Below, one piece after another: positions 22,197 to 33,622 of a DNA stretch of 64,000 nt. Under the pieces are notes generated by a model. The model was given only the letters and a program-made list of their open reading frames with translations, did no database searches and had not been told where the DNA came from. Each line of letters begins with the position of its first letter. The stretch's first letter is position 1. The stretch is from assembly GCA_018907035.1 (NCBI GenBank), contig JACCIC010000054.1, positions 1,724,501 to 1,788,500 on the forward strand, written 5' to 3'. The translations under genes and the position numbers were made by a program. The stretch is from Sycobia sp. Sy_11. Its lineage: Eukaryota; Arthropoda; Insecta; Hymenoptera; Epichrysomallidae.

Positions 22197-22530
22197 AATC
22201 CAATTCGAACTCTGGCGGGTTGAGCGAGAGTGAGAATTGGATTTCGCGGTTCGGTGTGTATTAGAACAAACTTGGTGACGGGTTGTGCGACCAAGGGCCT
22301 AGGCGTGTTGAGCGTAGGCCAAAGTATAATACGCACCGTAAAAAATTATAAATAAATTATTTTGCACAAGCGAACCTAGTGGCGCGTTGAGCGACTAGGG
22401 GCCAAGGTGGGTTGAGCCTGAGCCACTCGTTTATGAAAGTTAAAACGAATAGAACATAGCCTTTGGTGGGGTGAAAAGAACCCGATGGCGTGCTGAGCGA
22501 TCGGGGCCGAGGCGCGTTGAGCCGGAGCAT
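22197..22530. repeat. Array of seven hairpins with variable stems and constant 13-nt loop
   Basis: The hairpins are 22197-22245, 22272-22296, 22297-22321, 22376-22400, 22401-22425, 22482-22506 and 22506-22530. The loops align to GGCGNGTTGAGCG: GGCGGGTTGAGCG, GACGGGTTGTGCG, GGCGTGTTGAGCG, GGCGCGTTGAGCG, GGTGGGTTGAGCC, GGCGTGCTGAGCG, GGCGCGTTGAGCC. The stems differ completely yet stay complementary: CTTGGT/ACCAAG, GGCCTA/TAGGCC, CCTAGT/ACTAGG, CCCGAT/ATCGGG. The first has an 11-bp outer stem, a GA/GA internal mismatch and a 5-bp inner stem. The last six form three tandem pairs spaced 104-106 bp. The fifth and seventh are imperfect. Function is unknown. It lies between the gypsy 3' end and simple repeats. 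Confidence 0.85.
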
Positions 22531-22915
22531 GAATTAGCTCTCACCAAAGTGCTTATGTTACACACTATCGACCGCCCTATTCCCCACTCGCTGACGCCCG
22601 CCGAGGGTACACTAACACCCGTCCGTTGCGCACAACATAACACCTTCCTACCCACTAACTACTAAAACCCTCAACTCTGTACACGGCCCACTCTCTCACC
22701 CACTAACTGTTTGGCACCATACTCCACACAGCACTGTCGCAAAAAACCTTGTTTCCGCGCTTTTTCCGTGCTTGGAAATCGCGCTGCTGTTGACGGCGCT
22801 AACCTGACAGTCCGCGTAGCGCTCACACTTTTTTTCATCACGTGATCACACTACATTAAATTACACTCAAAAATGTATACGCCACACCAACGTCCACCCT
22901 TTTATAATACTACAC
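22531..22915. other. GC-neutral flank of the hairpin array
   Basis: It contains a CpG-rich stretch at 22740-22830 of the kind seen in insect promoters or LTRs. No ORF or clear TATA box is supported. It could be part of the same element as the hairpin array. Confidence 0.3.
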
Positions 22916-22924
22916 TCTTCACTC

Positions 22925-22956
22925 CCCCCCTCTCTCTCTCTCTTTCTCTTCGCTAA

Positions 22957-23002
<46 letters not shown>

Positions 23003-23118
23003 GTACGAACGTACGCACACACGCGCACACAAAAACAAACACATGTACGCACGTACGCGCATACCAAAACCCACACGTACGTTCTCCCGAACACGCGCTC
23101 TCACTCTCTCTCTCTATG

Positions 23119-23176
<58 letters not shown>

Positions 23177-23182
23177 TCTCGT
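22925..23182. repeat. Compound CT/CA microsatellite
   Basis: (CT)n at 22928-22945, (CA)n at 22961-22995, an ACGTACG-rich bridge at ~23003-23070, then a long (CT)n at 23101-23182. ORFs through it are low-complexity artefacts. Confidence 0.9.
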
Positions 23183-23629
23183 CGGTGATACGCCGCGTCT
23201 CGGGCCTCGTCCGCTTCTCGGCCCTTGCTGCTGCTTAGCTCGTCCACACGTGCGCGGCAGGGGTGAAGAAACCTTCTTGGATGTGCACGTTCTGTTTTCG
23301 CTCAGCGCCGGCGATTTCCGAAAGATAGAACACTTCTTGCGGTCACGAATGCGTTTGCGGCCTTCCCCTGTGACACCGTCACAAGCTGCAGGTCCTATAA
23401 ACAGACCTTGGTCAGTAATACAGAGATGAAGGAAGGCACACTCGCTCAGGGACTCTATAAACGGGTATCTCCTGAGGAGTGGAAACACACGCGGAGCGTA
23501 AGCGCACGATCCTGTAAAAGGGATCTTAGCAGAGTGAATATAGATGTATGCGTGAGCTTCAAGCATTGAAATTTCACTAGAATACTTGAGGATAATTGTA
23601 TGAATCTGCATGAATGAAGGTTAGGATGA

Positions 23630-23908
23630 GGTACTCTTGAACAAAAGACAGACCGCCGTGTTGCCCGTGCGGTGCGACCCGTGAACTACCAAAAGGAGAT
23701 CCTGTAGCCATAGCTGGAAAGGCCTGACCGCAGCGCCTGTTGTTATCGTTGCGAACAGAGAGAGCACAAGATCGAGGCTTTCACCGCAGAACCTGAATGT
23801 CTTCTCTGCAAAGGTGAAGCGGAATCGGAGGGACGCCGGCATGTAGCCGGTTCCGGCGCCTGTCCGACATTTCGCGACGCTCTCTCAAAAAAGGCTAAAT
23901 GGTCGTAA
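23630..23908 (+). pseudogene. R1-like LINE ORF1, C-terminal zinc-knuckle end
   Basis: The plus strand encodes a Cys-rich tail: CYRCEQREHKIEAFTAEPEC, then a CLLC pair and a later HVAGSGACP, matching the tandem CCHC knuckles that end ORF1 of R1-clade LINEs. The first knuckle is damaged and an upstream stop is present. ORF1 ends at the TAA at 23906-23908, overlapping the ATG of ORF2 at 23899, the ORF1/ORF2 overlap usual for this clade. The rest of ORF1 is not recognisable upstream, so the copy is 5'-truncated. Confidence 0.6.
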
Positions 23909-26500
23909 TTCTGCAAGGGAATATAAATCGCAGCAGGACAGCTGATCACCTCCTTCTCCGGCTTTGGCACAATACGGATGCTGACATGTTAATTATCAGT
24001 CAACAGTATCGGAACAGAGAAGGAGTAGGTTGGTTCACCGATAACTTTGGGACCGCAGCCATTTGGATTCTTGACCCACGAAAAAGAAAAGTAGATCCTC
24101 ATGGATCTGGAAATGGCTATGTTTGGGTACGATTCAATCGCATCACGTATGTGAGTTGCTATCTTATACCAAACCAAGCCATAAGTGACTACCAGGTAAT
24201 ACTTCATGACCTGGAAGACACCGTCAGAGAAATGAAAGGTGAGCTGGTGATGGCAGTTGACTTTAATGCAAGGGACCTAAGATGGGGCATGGCGGAGCCG
24301 GACTCCAGGGGTCGAAGAGTCATGGAATTATCGTCCAAACTAGGTCTAGTAGTGTTAAACACTGGCAAAACTTCGACCTTTAGGAGACCGGGCTACGCCG
24401 AAACTATACCTGATGTCACCTTTGCGACTGTACGTCTGGCCTCTCGAATCCAGGACTGGCAGGTGATCAAGGACTAGACAGCCAGCGATCACCAGTACAT
24501 CATATTTCGTGTATGTGATGGAACGCCAGGTTTCACTGAACACAGTTCGCGATAGCCCTCTAGATGGAACGTTGCAGGGATAAATAGAGAGAAATTCTCA
24601 CAGGCCATTGAATGCGGTCGGCAAAGCCTTGTTAGGATTCCAAATGGATCATCAACAATTAAGCAAGCCAGGGAGTTGACTAGCGCTACAATGCGCATTC
24701 TACGCTGGGCTTGCGAAGATTCGATGTCGAGCAAAACGGTTCGTGGGAAAAGAAAAAAAGGAGGAGCGGAAAAAGAACTATGCGGAATAAGAGGGTTCCA
24801 GGACTTGACGGAATTCCAAGAGAGGTGCTGAAAATAGTAGTTGAGGTGCATCCAGAACTCCTTCTGTCGATGTACAATTCGTGCCCGAAAGCTGGTTTAT
24901 TTTATTCTAGCTGGAAGGTGGAAATTTGTGCTTATCGACAAGGGCAAGGGTCCGCCAGCGGTGCCCTCGCCGTATCGACCTCTATGTACGTTGGATACCG
25001 CTGGAAAGCTGATGGAGCGAGTATTGAAGCCACGACTCCTCGGGGAGGTCGCTGCTGTCGGCGACTTGGCTGACAGACAGCACGGATTCCGGGAAGGCAG
25101 GGCGACGGTAGCTGCAATCCTCAAAGTTGTTGATGCGGCGAGGTCCACAGAAAGGAGTAATCACTACTCCTGACCTGTTTGCCTCCTGGCTACCCTTGGC
25201 ATTCGGAATGCCTTCAACTCTGTTGGATGGTCAAATGTTTTGATGGCCATGGAGCGAGACTTTCGGGTTAGGGCTTCATATACTTCATATATTGGGTGAC
25301 TACCTTGTGGATCGCTACTTGGTTTACGAGACATCGAACGATCGGAGAAGGAAAAAACTTAGTGCCGGGGTAGCTCAGAGGTTTGTACTCGGAGCCGACA
25401 TGTAGAATATCTCATATGACAGAATACTCCGGATGCAGATGCCTGAGGACACCTTTCTGGTTGGATATGCAGATGATGTAGCAGCTGTAATCATCGCTAG
25501 GGATTATGACGCTGCACAGATGCGACTCAATCAAGTCATGCGTCGCATGGAGGGTTGGGTGGAGAGCAGTGGGTTAGAACTGGCGGCGGCGAACACGGAG
25601 ATCGTGTTCGTGACTAAGAAACGTATCCCAAAGATACGCCTTATGTAGATTGGAGCCACGACGGTGAGTACCAAAGCAGCCGTAAGGTACTTGGGGGTGA
25701 AGCTTGATTCCAAGCTAACCTTCTGGGACCAAATAAAAAAAGTGGTGGATAGAGCTGCCCGAGTGACAGCGCAACTTAGCAGGTTGATGGCCAATGTCGG
25801 CGACCCTGCACTCTGCAAGCGGCGTCTGCTCTTAAGGAAAGCTAAATCCACCATGCTATATTGCGCGGAGGTATGGGCCGATGCACTGATGGTCCAAAAA
25901 TATAAGAAAAGAATGGCGGCAGTGCAGCGTAAAGGGGCACTACGTATGGCGAGCTCCTACCGTACGATCTCCGAGTTGGCGGTACTGGTAATCGCATGTG
26001 TTATTCCCATTAATCTCCAAGCACAAGAAGAGAAAGTTGTCCACGAGGATAAGAACATTCTTGGCAGAATAGAGGCAGCTGCACGGGCCAGAGCTACCAC
26101 AATGACCGAATGGCAGAAGCGCTGAGGGATCCGCGCGGCCGATCGACGGCTCGGCTGATCATTCAGTTAAACCATGGTTTCAGAGGTCGCGCGGAGAGCT
26201 TAATTACCACCTCATGTAGCTCTTATCGGGGCACGGTTTCGTTCCTATCTCCACAAGGTGGGGAAAGTACCGGATCCGAGCTGTGTCCACTGTTATGCTC
26301 TCCGAGACGATACGCTTCACTTGTTTTTCCAGTGCGAGGTGCTTCGCCTTGAACGACAGTGTCTCTGGAGAGATATAGGGCTACGTGGGCCGGAAAATAT
26401 CATCCGACTGATGCTGGAGAGCCCGGAGAACTGGTCTAACGTTTGCAATTTTTGCAAGGCCATCCTGGACCACAAACGAAAGATCGAAGAAGGCGTGTAA
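23899..26500 (+). pseudogene. R1-like LINE ORF2 (endonuclease, RT, zinc finger), degenerate
   Basis: 23899-24475 is an open APE-type endonuclease with VDFNARDLRWGM and the late PDVTFA motif; it ends in a stop just before the expected SDH block, which continues at ~24487. The RT is scattered over several frames: ILAGRWKFVLIDKGKG and PSPYRPLCTLDTAGKLMER (~24900-25015), DRQHGFREGR, and the catalytic GYADDVAAV at ~25460. A C-terminal thumb region (25664-26125) and a zinc-finger tail, CVHCYALRDDTLHLFFQC at ~26280, follow. Multiple frameshifts and stops are present at 24475, ~24580, ~25170, 25646 and ~26125. A 3' UTR with CCCGGGAACGGTCCCCGGG at ~26716 and an A-run at 26762 marks the 3' end. Confidence 0.82.
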
Positions 26501-26775
26501 GCCCGCAAGGGTGAATAGGATGGCACAGCCCAGAAGTAATGTCCTCATAGGCGGTTCCTGGGCTGCATTTACGCTATCGTAAGGAGGTCTCCTCGGTACA
26601 CGCCTGCCGACCCTGACTCGCAGCTCTTTTCAGTGCTGTGGGAAGCAGTCGAGGGGAATGCACTGAGGAGGTAGTTTTTTAGTTGGAATACCTTCACAGG
26701 TGAGTCCTACATACCCGGGAACGGTCCCCGGGATCCATAAAGGATTTTTCTCCTCCTCCTCAAAAAAAAAATTAT
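26501..26775 (+). mobile_element. R1-like LINE 3' UTR and A-rich tail
   Basis: It follows ORF2 directly. The palindrome CCCGGGAACGGTCCCCGGG at ~26716-26734 is an inverted repeat that could fold near the 3' end. The sequence ends in an (A)9-10 run, after which composition drops to the AT-rich background. Confidence 0.6.
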
Positions 26776-28130
26776 TGTAAACGATCGGGCAACATGCCAA
26801 CTGATCTACACACTTTAAAATTACAGCGACTGCCATAGCCATAAGAGATTACTATATGAAAAAACCAAATATTACATCCACATTTGGACTCATTATAACA
26901 TTATTATTGTGATTATTAACACTTAGAAATAAATGTAAATATAAATAGTTATTGCTGAAATTTCATTTTACGTATGGGAATTGTAAAAACACAACTGGAA
27001 ATGTTATAACCTGTTTATCATATTACTAACTATAACTAAATAAGTATAAGACAAATGCTGCACTTATTAGGCTACGCATGTATTAAGTTTATAGAATTGC
27101 GAATAATCCAATAACATTAATTAGTTGTGAAAAACAGTCAATTGGCGTTTTTATCTGAACTACTTAATGATGACTTTGATTATTGGAAAATCTCACATAA
27201 TTATAACTAAATTAACTACATTATACAATCATTTGTAAATTTGACGTTAATGACATAACGGCTAAGCACAGCATATACTACACAGTTGGTATAGATACAA
27301 TCAAACAGATTCAAAATAATTATATACTGAAAAAAAAACTATGACTCGCTTAAACCATTTTTCTCATTTACTATCCAGTATACAAGTATCCATGTAGATA
27401 TACCTATGCATGTGTAATATATACATATACTTATTTTCTTGTCTAGCATTCAAACAGTAGTAAAAAGAATGAGCGAGGAGAATACCTTAATCACCATTCT
27501 TATGTGAAAACTATTAGATTCTTGTTCCTTGATAATGTTATTCAGTGTACAAATTTGGAAGGTTTTATAAGATTGCGCTGCGTCTATTCTATGAAATTTC
27601 TTCTAACTCGTTTCTACTTTATAACTAACTTATATAGAATTTATAACGTATTCATAATACTATCTCCACTACTAGAATCCATCATAATTATTAGCATCAT
27701 AATCTTGGGTCACCCTTTGATCCTCACAAAATGATTTTTCCAAAGTTAGCTCTCTTTAATCTGGACCTTATTTTCACAATTTCAAAATAATTTTCTTCTA
27801 TCTTTGGTAGATTAGCTTTAGATTAACTCCTACGAATAACTGATTCACTTAATGAAGAATCCTATAGCTGCATCAGTAGATTCAAATCTCATCATTATCG
27901 GACTTTCGTTTATGTCCATGATTCTCCTTCGAAATTTGAGATTTTATATACTCTATTCTCATTTTTCCTCAGGGTTTAATTGTCATTATCATATAAATTT
28001 ATTTGTGCCACGCATTTATGTTCAGGTTTTGCTATTTCTTACTCTCGATTCAATTATTCTTCTATTTGTTGCTTTTTGTCAAGGGATACCTGATGCTCCG
28101 GTGGTACGTTGTTAGCAGTAACCATCACCT
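26776..28130. other. AT-rich intergenic stretch
   Basis: There are hydrophobic chance ORFs (27504-27734, 27852-28115) but no conserved motif, splice structure or repeat that I can support. Confidence 0.4.
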
Positions 28131-28136
28131 GCTTGC

Positions 28137-28562
28137 TCAATGGCGGCGGTCTCCGAAAGTATGAGACGATCTCTCCGCCCAGCTGTTGGTTTCAGCCCGG
28201 ATGGGTCTATACCACTGCTTCTCGTCTCCCTCTAATGTGTTGAGGATCGCCCTAATGAGCTCACTTTCTGTCAGACGAGCTGAATATCTTCCCTCGTCGA
28301 GGTCAGCCAGGTATTCCTCCGGATATTCTTGGTCGGTCCCCGAAATCTTAATGCCCCAGTCCTTTAGGATCCGGGCCGGAGAGTGATGTCCATAGCTCCG
28401 GCTACTCCCGTACAGACACGCACACGGGGGCGATGTTTCCCTCACCAGGTCCCATTTCAGACTAGTGTTCCGGGCGGGGGGCTGCTGCAGACAACAATCC
28501 CGGCTAATACCTCTAGTCTGTTGGTTCGGAGGGCGTTCTCGTGTGACGGTCGTCTCATGCAC
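28137..28562 (-). pseudogene. Retrotransposon gag fragment
   Basis: A minus-strand frame of 141 codons with a capsid-like segment: LKDWGIKISG, PEEYLADLDE, and TESELIRAILNTLEGDEKQW followed by YRPIRAE, the helix-rich pattern of retrotrans_gag proteins where an acidic Leu-rich helix precedes the W-Y/F motif. The N-terminal third is basic and Pro/Thr-rich. It ends at a stop at 28137 without zinc knuckles or protease. Upstream (minus sense) a (TA)n array at 28638-28678 separates it from LTR-like DNA at 28680-28840. Confidence 0.5.
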
Positions 28563-28633
28563 GCCTATGGGAGATAAACGAGTATTGCGCCCGAATCGCG
28601 TGCCAGCGGGTTCGTTGAAACAATAAATTCAAA

Positions 28634-28637
<4 letters not shown>

Positions 28638-28678
<41 letters not shown>
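28638..28678. repeat. (TA)n microsatellite
   Basis: It is inserted between the gag fragment and TTGTAATGG, a possible LTR edge. Confidence 0.9.
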
Positions 28679-28679
<1 letters not shown>

Positions 28680-28680
<1 letters not shown>

Positions 28681-28835
28681 AATGGTGGTCGGGGAGCTAA
28701 TCGCTCGCCCGATGCGAACACTAGCTGCGACGAGAACCGTCGGGGCTTGGAACAGAGTGTTCGCGAGGTCCTCTCTGTCTTTTGAACCGTCTCTTGGTTA
28801 ATGTGTTAAATCTGGCGAATAGGGTGTATCAGGTA
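28680..28835. mobile_element. LTR-like GC-rich scrap
   Basis: It starts TGTAATGG right after the (TA)n array and is GC-rich against its surroundings. It may be the LTR of the gag fragment at 28137-28562. A phrase GCGAGGTCCT at ~28764 recurs at ~32251 in a similar GC-rich block that also starts TGTAATGG (32104), hinting at the same family. Confidence 0.3.
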
Positions 28836-28839
28836 TCAA

Positions 28840-29309
28840 TTCAAACTTTAACTCATTAATTTCAAACACTCCACTGAAACATCTTTACGACGCTGTTTTT
28901 ATTCCATTGTGAGCAAACGCGTCACACATTTTGCGCACAGCTTTGTCATCTCCAAATTTTCAATTAATGTGCGATGTACCGCACTTTCTGAAATGCCTAC
29001 CATGCTTGCTATCTCGTGCACTTTCAATCGACGATCATCAAGTACCGCTTTGTGGATTATCTTCAACATTCCTGGAGTCGTCACCTCGTTTGGTCGACCA
29101 CTGCAATGCTCATCTTGGTAACTCGTACGGCCTTGTTTAAACTCTGCTACCCAATAGTTTACTGTTGTAAACGAAATAGCAGTCTCACCTGGAGTAGAGT
29201 CTAGTTCAACTTTTATATTTATTGGGTCGAGGCCTTTCAAATAAAAGTATTGTTTCACATAACGATGACCAATTTTTTCCAAGTTTACAAATTCATTGTA
29301 AACGTCCAC
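28840..29309 (-). pseudogene. Mariner transposase N-terminal relic
   Basis: The minus strand encodes the helix-turn-helix half of a mariner-family transposase: VKQYFYLKGL, TVNYWVAEFKQGR, a basic GRP box (CSGRPNEV), MVGISESAVHR and CVTRLLTME. A stop at 28899 sits where the family has Gln (RLL-T/P-x-Q-K), and the frame continues recognisably to ~28840 (KQRRKDVSVECL). The catalytic Asp region is absent. The 5' end borders a (TA)n array at 29346. The type resembles the irritans or SETMAR-like lineage, unlike the element at 20174. Confidence 0.72.
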
Positions 29310-29338
29310 TATTAATGGCTGTCAAACAAATACTAAAC

Positions 29339-29345
<7 letters not shown>

Positions 29346-29386
<41 letters not shown>
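29346..29386. repeat. (TA)n microsatellite
   Basis: It adjoins the mariner relic at its 5' side, so it may have expanded from the TA target site. Confidence 0.9.
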
Positions 29387-29389
<3 letters not shown>

Positions 29390-30876
29390 TATTATTAGTT
29401 GTAAAAGTTATTATTATATATTAATATATATTTCAAATTATATATACTATTACATATTTTAAACTATATATTATTATATATTTATTTCTTCTAAATTATA
29501 TATATCATCATATTTTTTAAATATTATATATTATGGTATGTCTTAGATATTATTCTATATTTTATTTAAAAAATATATATTTTGTTATATATTTAAAGAT
29601 TCATTAATATTATATTGTTATGACTTATTTGAGTTATTTGACCTGATGTTACAATGAATGCACAAAACCTGAAAAAAATCGTCATTAATCTTTGATCTAA
29701 AACCAACCACATTATTTTTTCAAATAACTGTCAAAATTATGCTTATGAATTCACGTCAATTGATTCATAAAATCCAAGGATTATCAAATAAAATTTTAGT
29801 GCTATTAAGTAAATCACTTGTTTCCACTTGACAAGTAAATTATGCAGTCGTGTATAAAAAAGAAATGGATTAGGCATTACATTGCTACAATCTTGTAATT
29901 TAACTCAGTAACGCACCAAAAAATGTTTACTAATATTTAAATATTTTAGTTTAAAAGTATTTTCTTTCGCCACGTTTATAACTTAATCCTTTGTTTACTT
30001 AACATACTATAACAGTATGACGATCAAATATTGAAATATTAAAGAAAAAAAGTTTTTTTTAATTTCAATTTTAGTTTCGAGTGCAATAATAAAGTGGAAA
30101 TGACTCTCGGTGTTCTTATGCTATAACGTGATGAAATAATATTTCTTTTGAATTTTTCCTAATATACGAACATAATAAGAAATCGAAATTGTATGCGTAC
30201 TATAGGATTTATAAATTGTCCTTTCATACAACCCCGAATGTTCATTTTTTTTATATTGATATTGTACGTTTTACAAAAAAAAACATTTATTAACGGAATT
30301 ATAGTATAACCTGGCAATTAAATCAAACTAATAAATAGCATCGGTAGTCAAAATTTGTAATTCAGAATTGGTATTTCTAGTAAATGAGAACAATCTTATG
30401 AAGTTTGTCTTATCTTAACTTTTATTAAGTTGTTCTGTGTAAACTAAGTTCGATTTAATTAGAATTTATTATTTTATTAAATCGTAATTCGTAGGTTCTT
30501 TGTGAGAAGGTGTCACTAAATTTTCGCATTCATTTTTTTTACAATTTACTTAATACTCAAAAAAAATTTAACCTTATGATAGTATCACATAAATAAATTT
30601 ATGTAAGAAGATATCAAATTGAGTTATTGATCAGAGTTAACTAAAATTTTTTTTTGAAACATAGTTTCCATATTTGATTTAAGTTTAAAGAATATATTAA
30701 ATAAGCATTATTTAATTTAAATAAATAATTTTAAAATTCAAACTACTTTTCAAATTTTTATTGAAGGCATGGCCAAACCTAAAAATTTGCGAATAAATAT
30801 GCGGTTGTCTTTAACCGCTTCATACGGCCTTGTTTAAATTTAGTTCAAGAACGGAATTGCATTTCATGTGATAATA
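29387..30876. other. Very AT-rich spacer
   Basis: 29390-29640 is dominated by ATATATTA-like words. The remainder shows no frame, RNA gene or repeat that I can support. Confidence 0.4.
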
Positions 30877-31798
30877 TTAGGCTGTCAAATATCTTCCTTC
30901 CACCTTTTTGTCTTATGAATTTCGCGGCTATGTACAAGGCACTACAGAGCTCGTATCTGTCAATACTATACATCATTTGAAAGTGATATAACATATAAAA
31001 CGACGCTATGCATGATTAATTTGGATATTGCGTTCAAAAGTTATAGACATGTAAACATGGAGTTCACTAACGCCGAAATTCGCACTATTTTAAAGTTTTC
31101 CTTCGTCAAAGGCAATTCCTCTAGAGAAACGTTCCATGAGATTATTGGTATTTTCGGGGATGGCACGCTATCACTTCTGGACCGAATCAACGTCTGCGAT
31201 GTGCTGCTGACACGGAACGAACTCGACCCATTTTTGAAGCGGATGGTGACAAGGAATGTTATGCTGTGTGTTTGGTGGGATTGGAAGGGAATCATCCACT
31301 ATGAGCTGCTCCCATATGGCCAGACGCTTAATTCTACCATTTACTGTAAACGACTGCATCGCTTGAAGCAGGCTATCGACCAGAAGCATCCACAATTGGC
31401 CAACAGGAAGGGTGTAGTGTTCCACCAGGACAACGCCAGATCGTACACTTCGTTGATCACTCGTCAGAAGCTACGAGAGTTCGGATGGGAGGTTTTATCG
31501 CATCCAACATATAGCCCGGACTAGTGCCAAGTGATTACCACCTATTCCTGTCTATGTCGAACGGACTTGGTAGTGTAAAGTTGGACTCAAAAGAGGCTTG
31601 TGAAAAATGGCTGTCCGAGTTCTTCGCAAATAAGGAGAGGGGTTTCTACGAGAGGGGTATTATGAAGTTGCCGTCTAGATGGAAACAGATTATCGAACAA
31701 AACGGCGCATATTTGAAGTAAGTCCGACCACTGTAACACTTTTTATAAAGTACTAAATGAAGATAAAAAAAACGGAAGGGAGATATTTGATAACCTAA
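30877..31798 (+). mobile_element. Mariner deletion derivative with intact ends (922 bp)
   Basis: The terminal repeats match well: left TTAGGCTGTCAAATATCTTC, right (inverted) TTAGGTTATCAAATATCTCC, both followed by CTTCC. TA duplications lie at 30875-30876 and 31799-31800. The element encloses an internally deleted transposase (31048-31721). The terminal repeats differ from those of the 20174 element, so it is a separate mariner family. Confidence 0.88.
31048..31721 (+). pseudogene. Mariner transposase with internal deletions
   Basis: The N-terminus (NAEIRTILKFSFVKGNSSRE, ~31066) jumps directly into a mid-protein block (VCDVLLTRNELDPFLKRMVT), losing about half of the DNA-binding domain. A second deletion removes the first catalytic motif: MVTRN runs straight into VMLCVWWDW. 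The second Asp is present in HQDNARS (~31426). A stop at 31522-31524 follows TYSPD, and the last segment with PSDYHLF resumes in another frame from 31524. It cannot encode an active enzyme but could be mobilised in trans through its terminal repeats. Confidence 0.85.
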
Positions 31799-32666
31799 TA
31801 ATTAAACTCAAATTTGGAGTAAGCGGTTTAAAGAGTATTGTTGTACAGGAATGCTAATCGTAATCTCTGACGTTTAAGGTAAACTTCATTGCATTAATGG
31901 GAATTCCTTTCTTTTTCCATCTATTCAAAGTTGTCGATAAAATTGACATAAAAAAAAATTTTGTTTGATATAACAAATTAGATCTGTGTAATAAACATTA
32001 TTGAACTCCAAATTGGTAAGTTAGCTAGAAGACATACTATGTGGTCAGTTACAGCAACGTTTTCCGGTAGTTAATCCGGTAGTTAGATTACTTGATAACG
32101 AGTTGTAATGGAGTATTCAATTAACGCACACGATCCCGGTCGCTGCCTCGATATAGTCACGTAGTTCCGTACCACCAAGGACCGCCGACCGAGCCGGCCA
32201 CGTAACACTTTGTTAGAGAGCCTCTCATCATGCAACGGCGAGGTCCTGTAATTAGACCTGTAGAGTCTGACCGCTTAGAAGCGTACGAACCGAGAGACGA
32301 ACTTGGGATAATCGAACCCTGAACCGAATTTTTCGGTTTCAAATTTATTATTATTAATTATTGATTATATATTATGAAATTAACTATTGTTCTTGTATCC
32401 TTTAGATAATCGCGATCACTTGCCAGCCATCTCGCGTTGTTTTCCCCTTTTCAGGAAGATATATCAGTAATTAAATCTGAAAAAGTAATGATTGGATGGG
32501 AACTTGCAGAATTGATTGAAATGAAGAATTTACTTGAATACTCTAGACGAGAAAGCATTGACTTTAGTACAAAGCTAGTATTGGAGCTCTTGCTCGTTTC
32601 ATTTTTCCATTTGATCCCTTCTAGACGTAGTAAGGCTAAGGCAATCGCCAGGTTATATAAAGATTT

Positions 32667-32668
<2 letters not shown>

Positions 32669-32719
<51 letters not shown>
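32669..32719. repeat. (TA)n microsatellite
   Basis: About 25 units. Confidence 0.9.
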
Positions 32720-32722
<3 letters not shown>

Positions 32723-33540
32723 CTCAGTAAACGAAACAAATCGATACTCTTCCGACCAAACAACCATTTCCCATTTCTAGATCAAAACTCTTTTACGAAT
32801 CAATAGGAAGATACCCTTACTCGTAAGAAAGCGTCATAAAAATTACTAGCTTAAAAGAACGCGCACATCCGACTTTCAAAAGGTATTTTTATTTCATCTA
32901 GAGAAGTATAAAGAAAAGTCAGGAATAAATGCGATTAAATTCGAGACAGAATATAATTTCTTCGGAAAAAATATATCCCTTTTCTCCGAATTAAATTATT
33001 ATCATCCTCTGGAAAATGCAGCTGCAAGTCATGTCAATAGAGGACTGACCAGTCGACCAACTAATGTATTTAATTCATGTAAGATACGCTTGAAAGCGGT
33101 AATTTTGATAAGAATAAAATTTATTCTTATTAAATTTAGATCTTTTTATATCACTAACTAAGGCGCACCTTATATTGATATAAAAACGAACAAGTATCAC
33201 TCTAAAATACAAAACAAAATTGTAAAACTACTCAGTTTTGTGTAAGTAGATAAACCAAGCCCAGCGAATAATATAAATAAATATAGAAATATTAGAAAGA
33301 GATAGAATATAGGTGAAGACTATGCGAAATCTTGGAAATCGCAATAAACTGATTAGTTCGTGACACCTTATAAATATATGTATACGTAGTCATACGAAAA
33401 GCACAAGACATAATAAGTTTTTTTTCTGTTATTTAACGTCGCTCTATTTATGCTTTCAAATATTGGTGCTAATCAGCAATGGAGCTCTAGGATGTGTTTG
33501 TAAACAAGGCACATGTAAATTATTACAGCGGCGCTTGTGT

Positions 33541-33622
33541 AAATTGGCCGGGACCGCGATTTGAACTCGGATCACCAAAGTACTAGAACTTCGCTCTAGC
33601 AATCGAGCCATCGTAGGCTTCA
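33541..33622 (-). repeat. tRNA-derived SINE head or tRNA pseudogene
   Basis: The minus strand has an A-box-like TGGCTCGATTGCTAGAGCG and, ~35 bases later, a B-box-like GAGTTCAAATCGC. The D-arm (GCTC/GAGC) and a T-loop TTCAAAT are visible, but the acceptor arms do not pair, so it is not a functional tRNA. The body continues towards ~33480 on the minus strand. Confidence 0.5.

Noticed and set aside
22197..22530. CRISPR-like array
   Set aside because: The repeated unit is the loop of a hairpin, the stems covary, spacing is irregular within pairs, and the genome is eukaryotic.
23043..23611. Long ORFs on both strands through the CT/CA repeats
   Set aside because: Low-complexity translation of microsatellites; no conserved domain on either side.
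32437..32730. 97-codon plus-strand ORF as a gene
   Set aside because: Ends in the (TA)n array and shows no domain, splice context or family resemblance.
33541..33622. Functional tRNA gene
   Set aside because: A and B boxes are present but the acceptor stem does not pair and the anticodon arm is poor.
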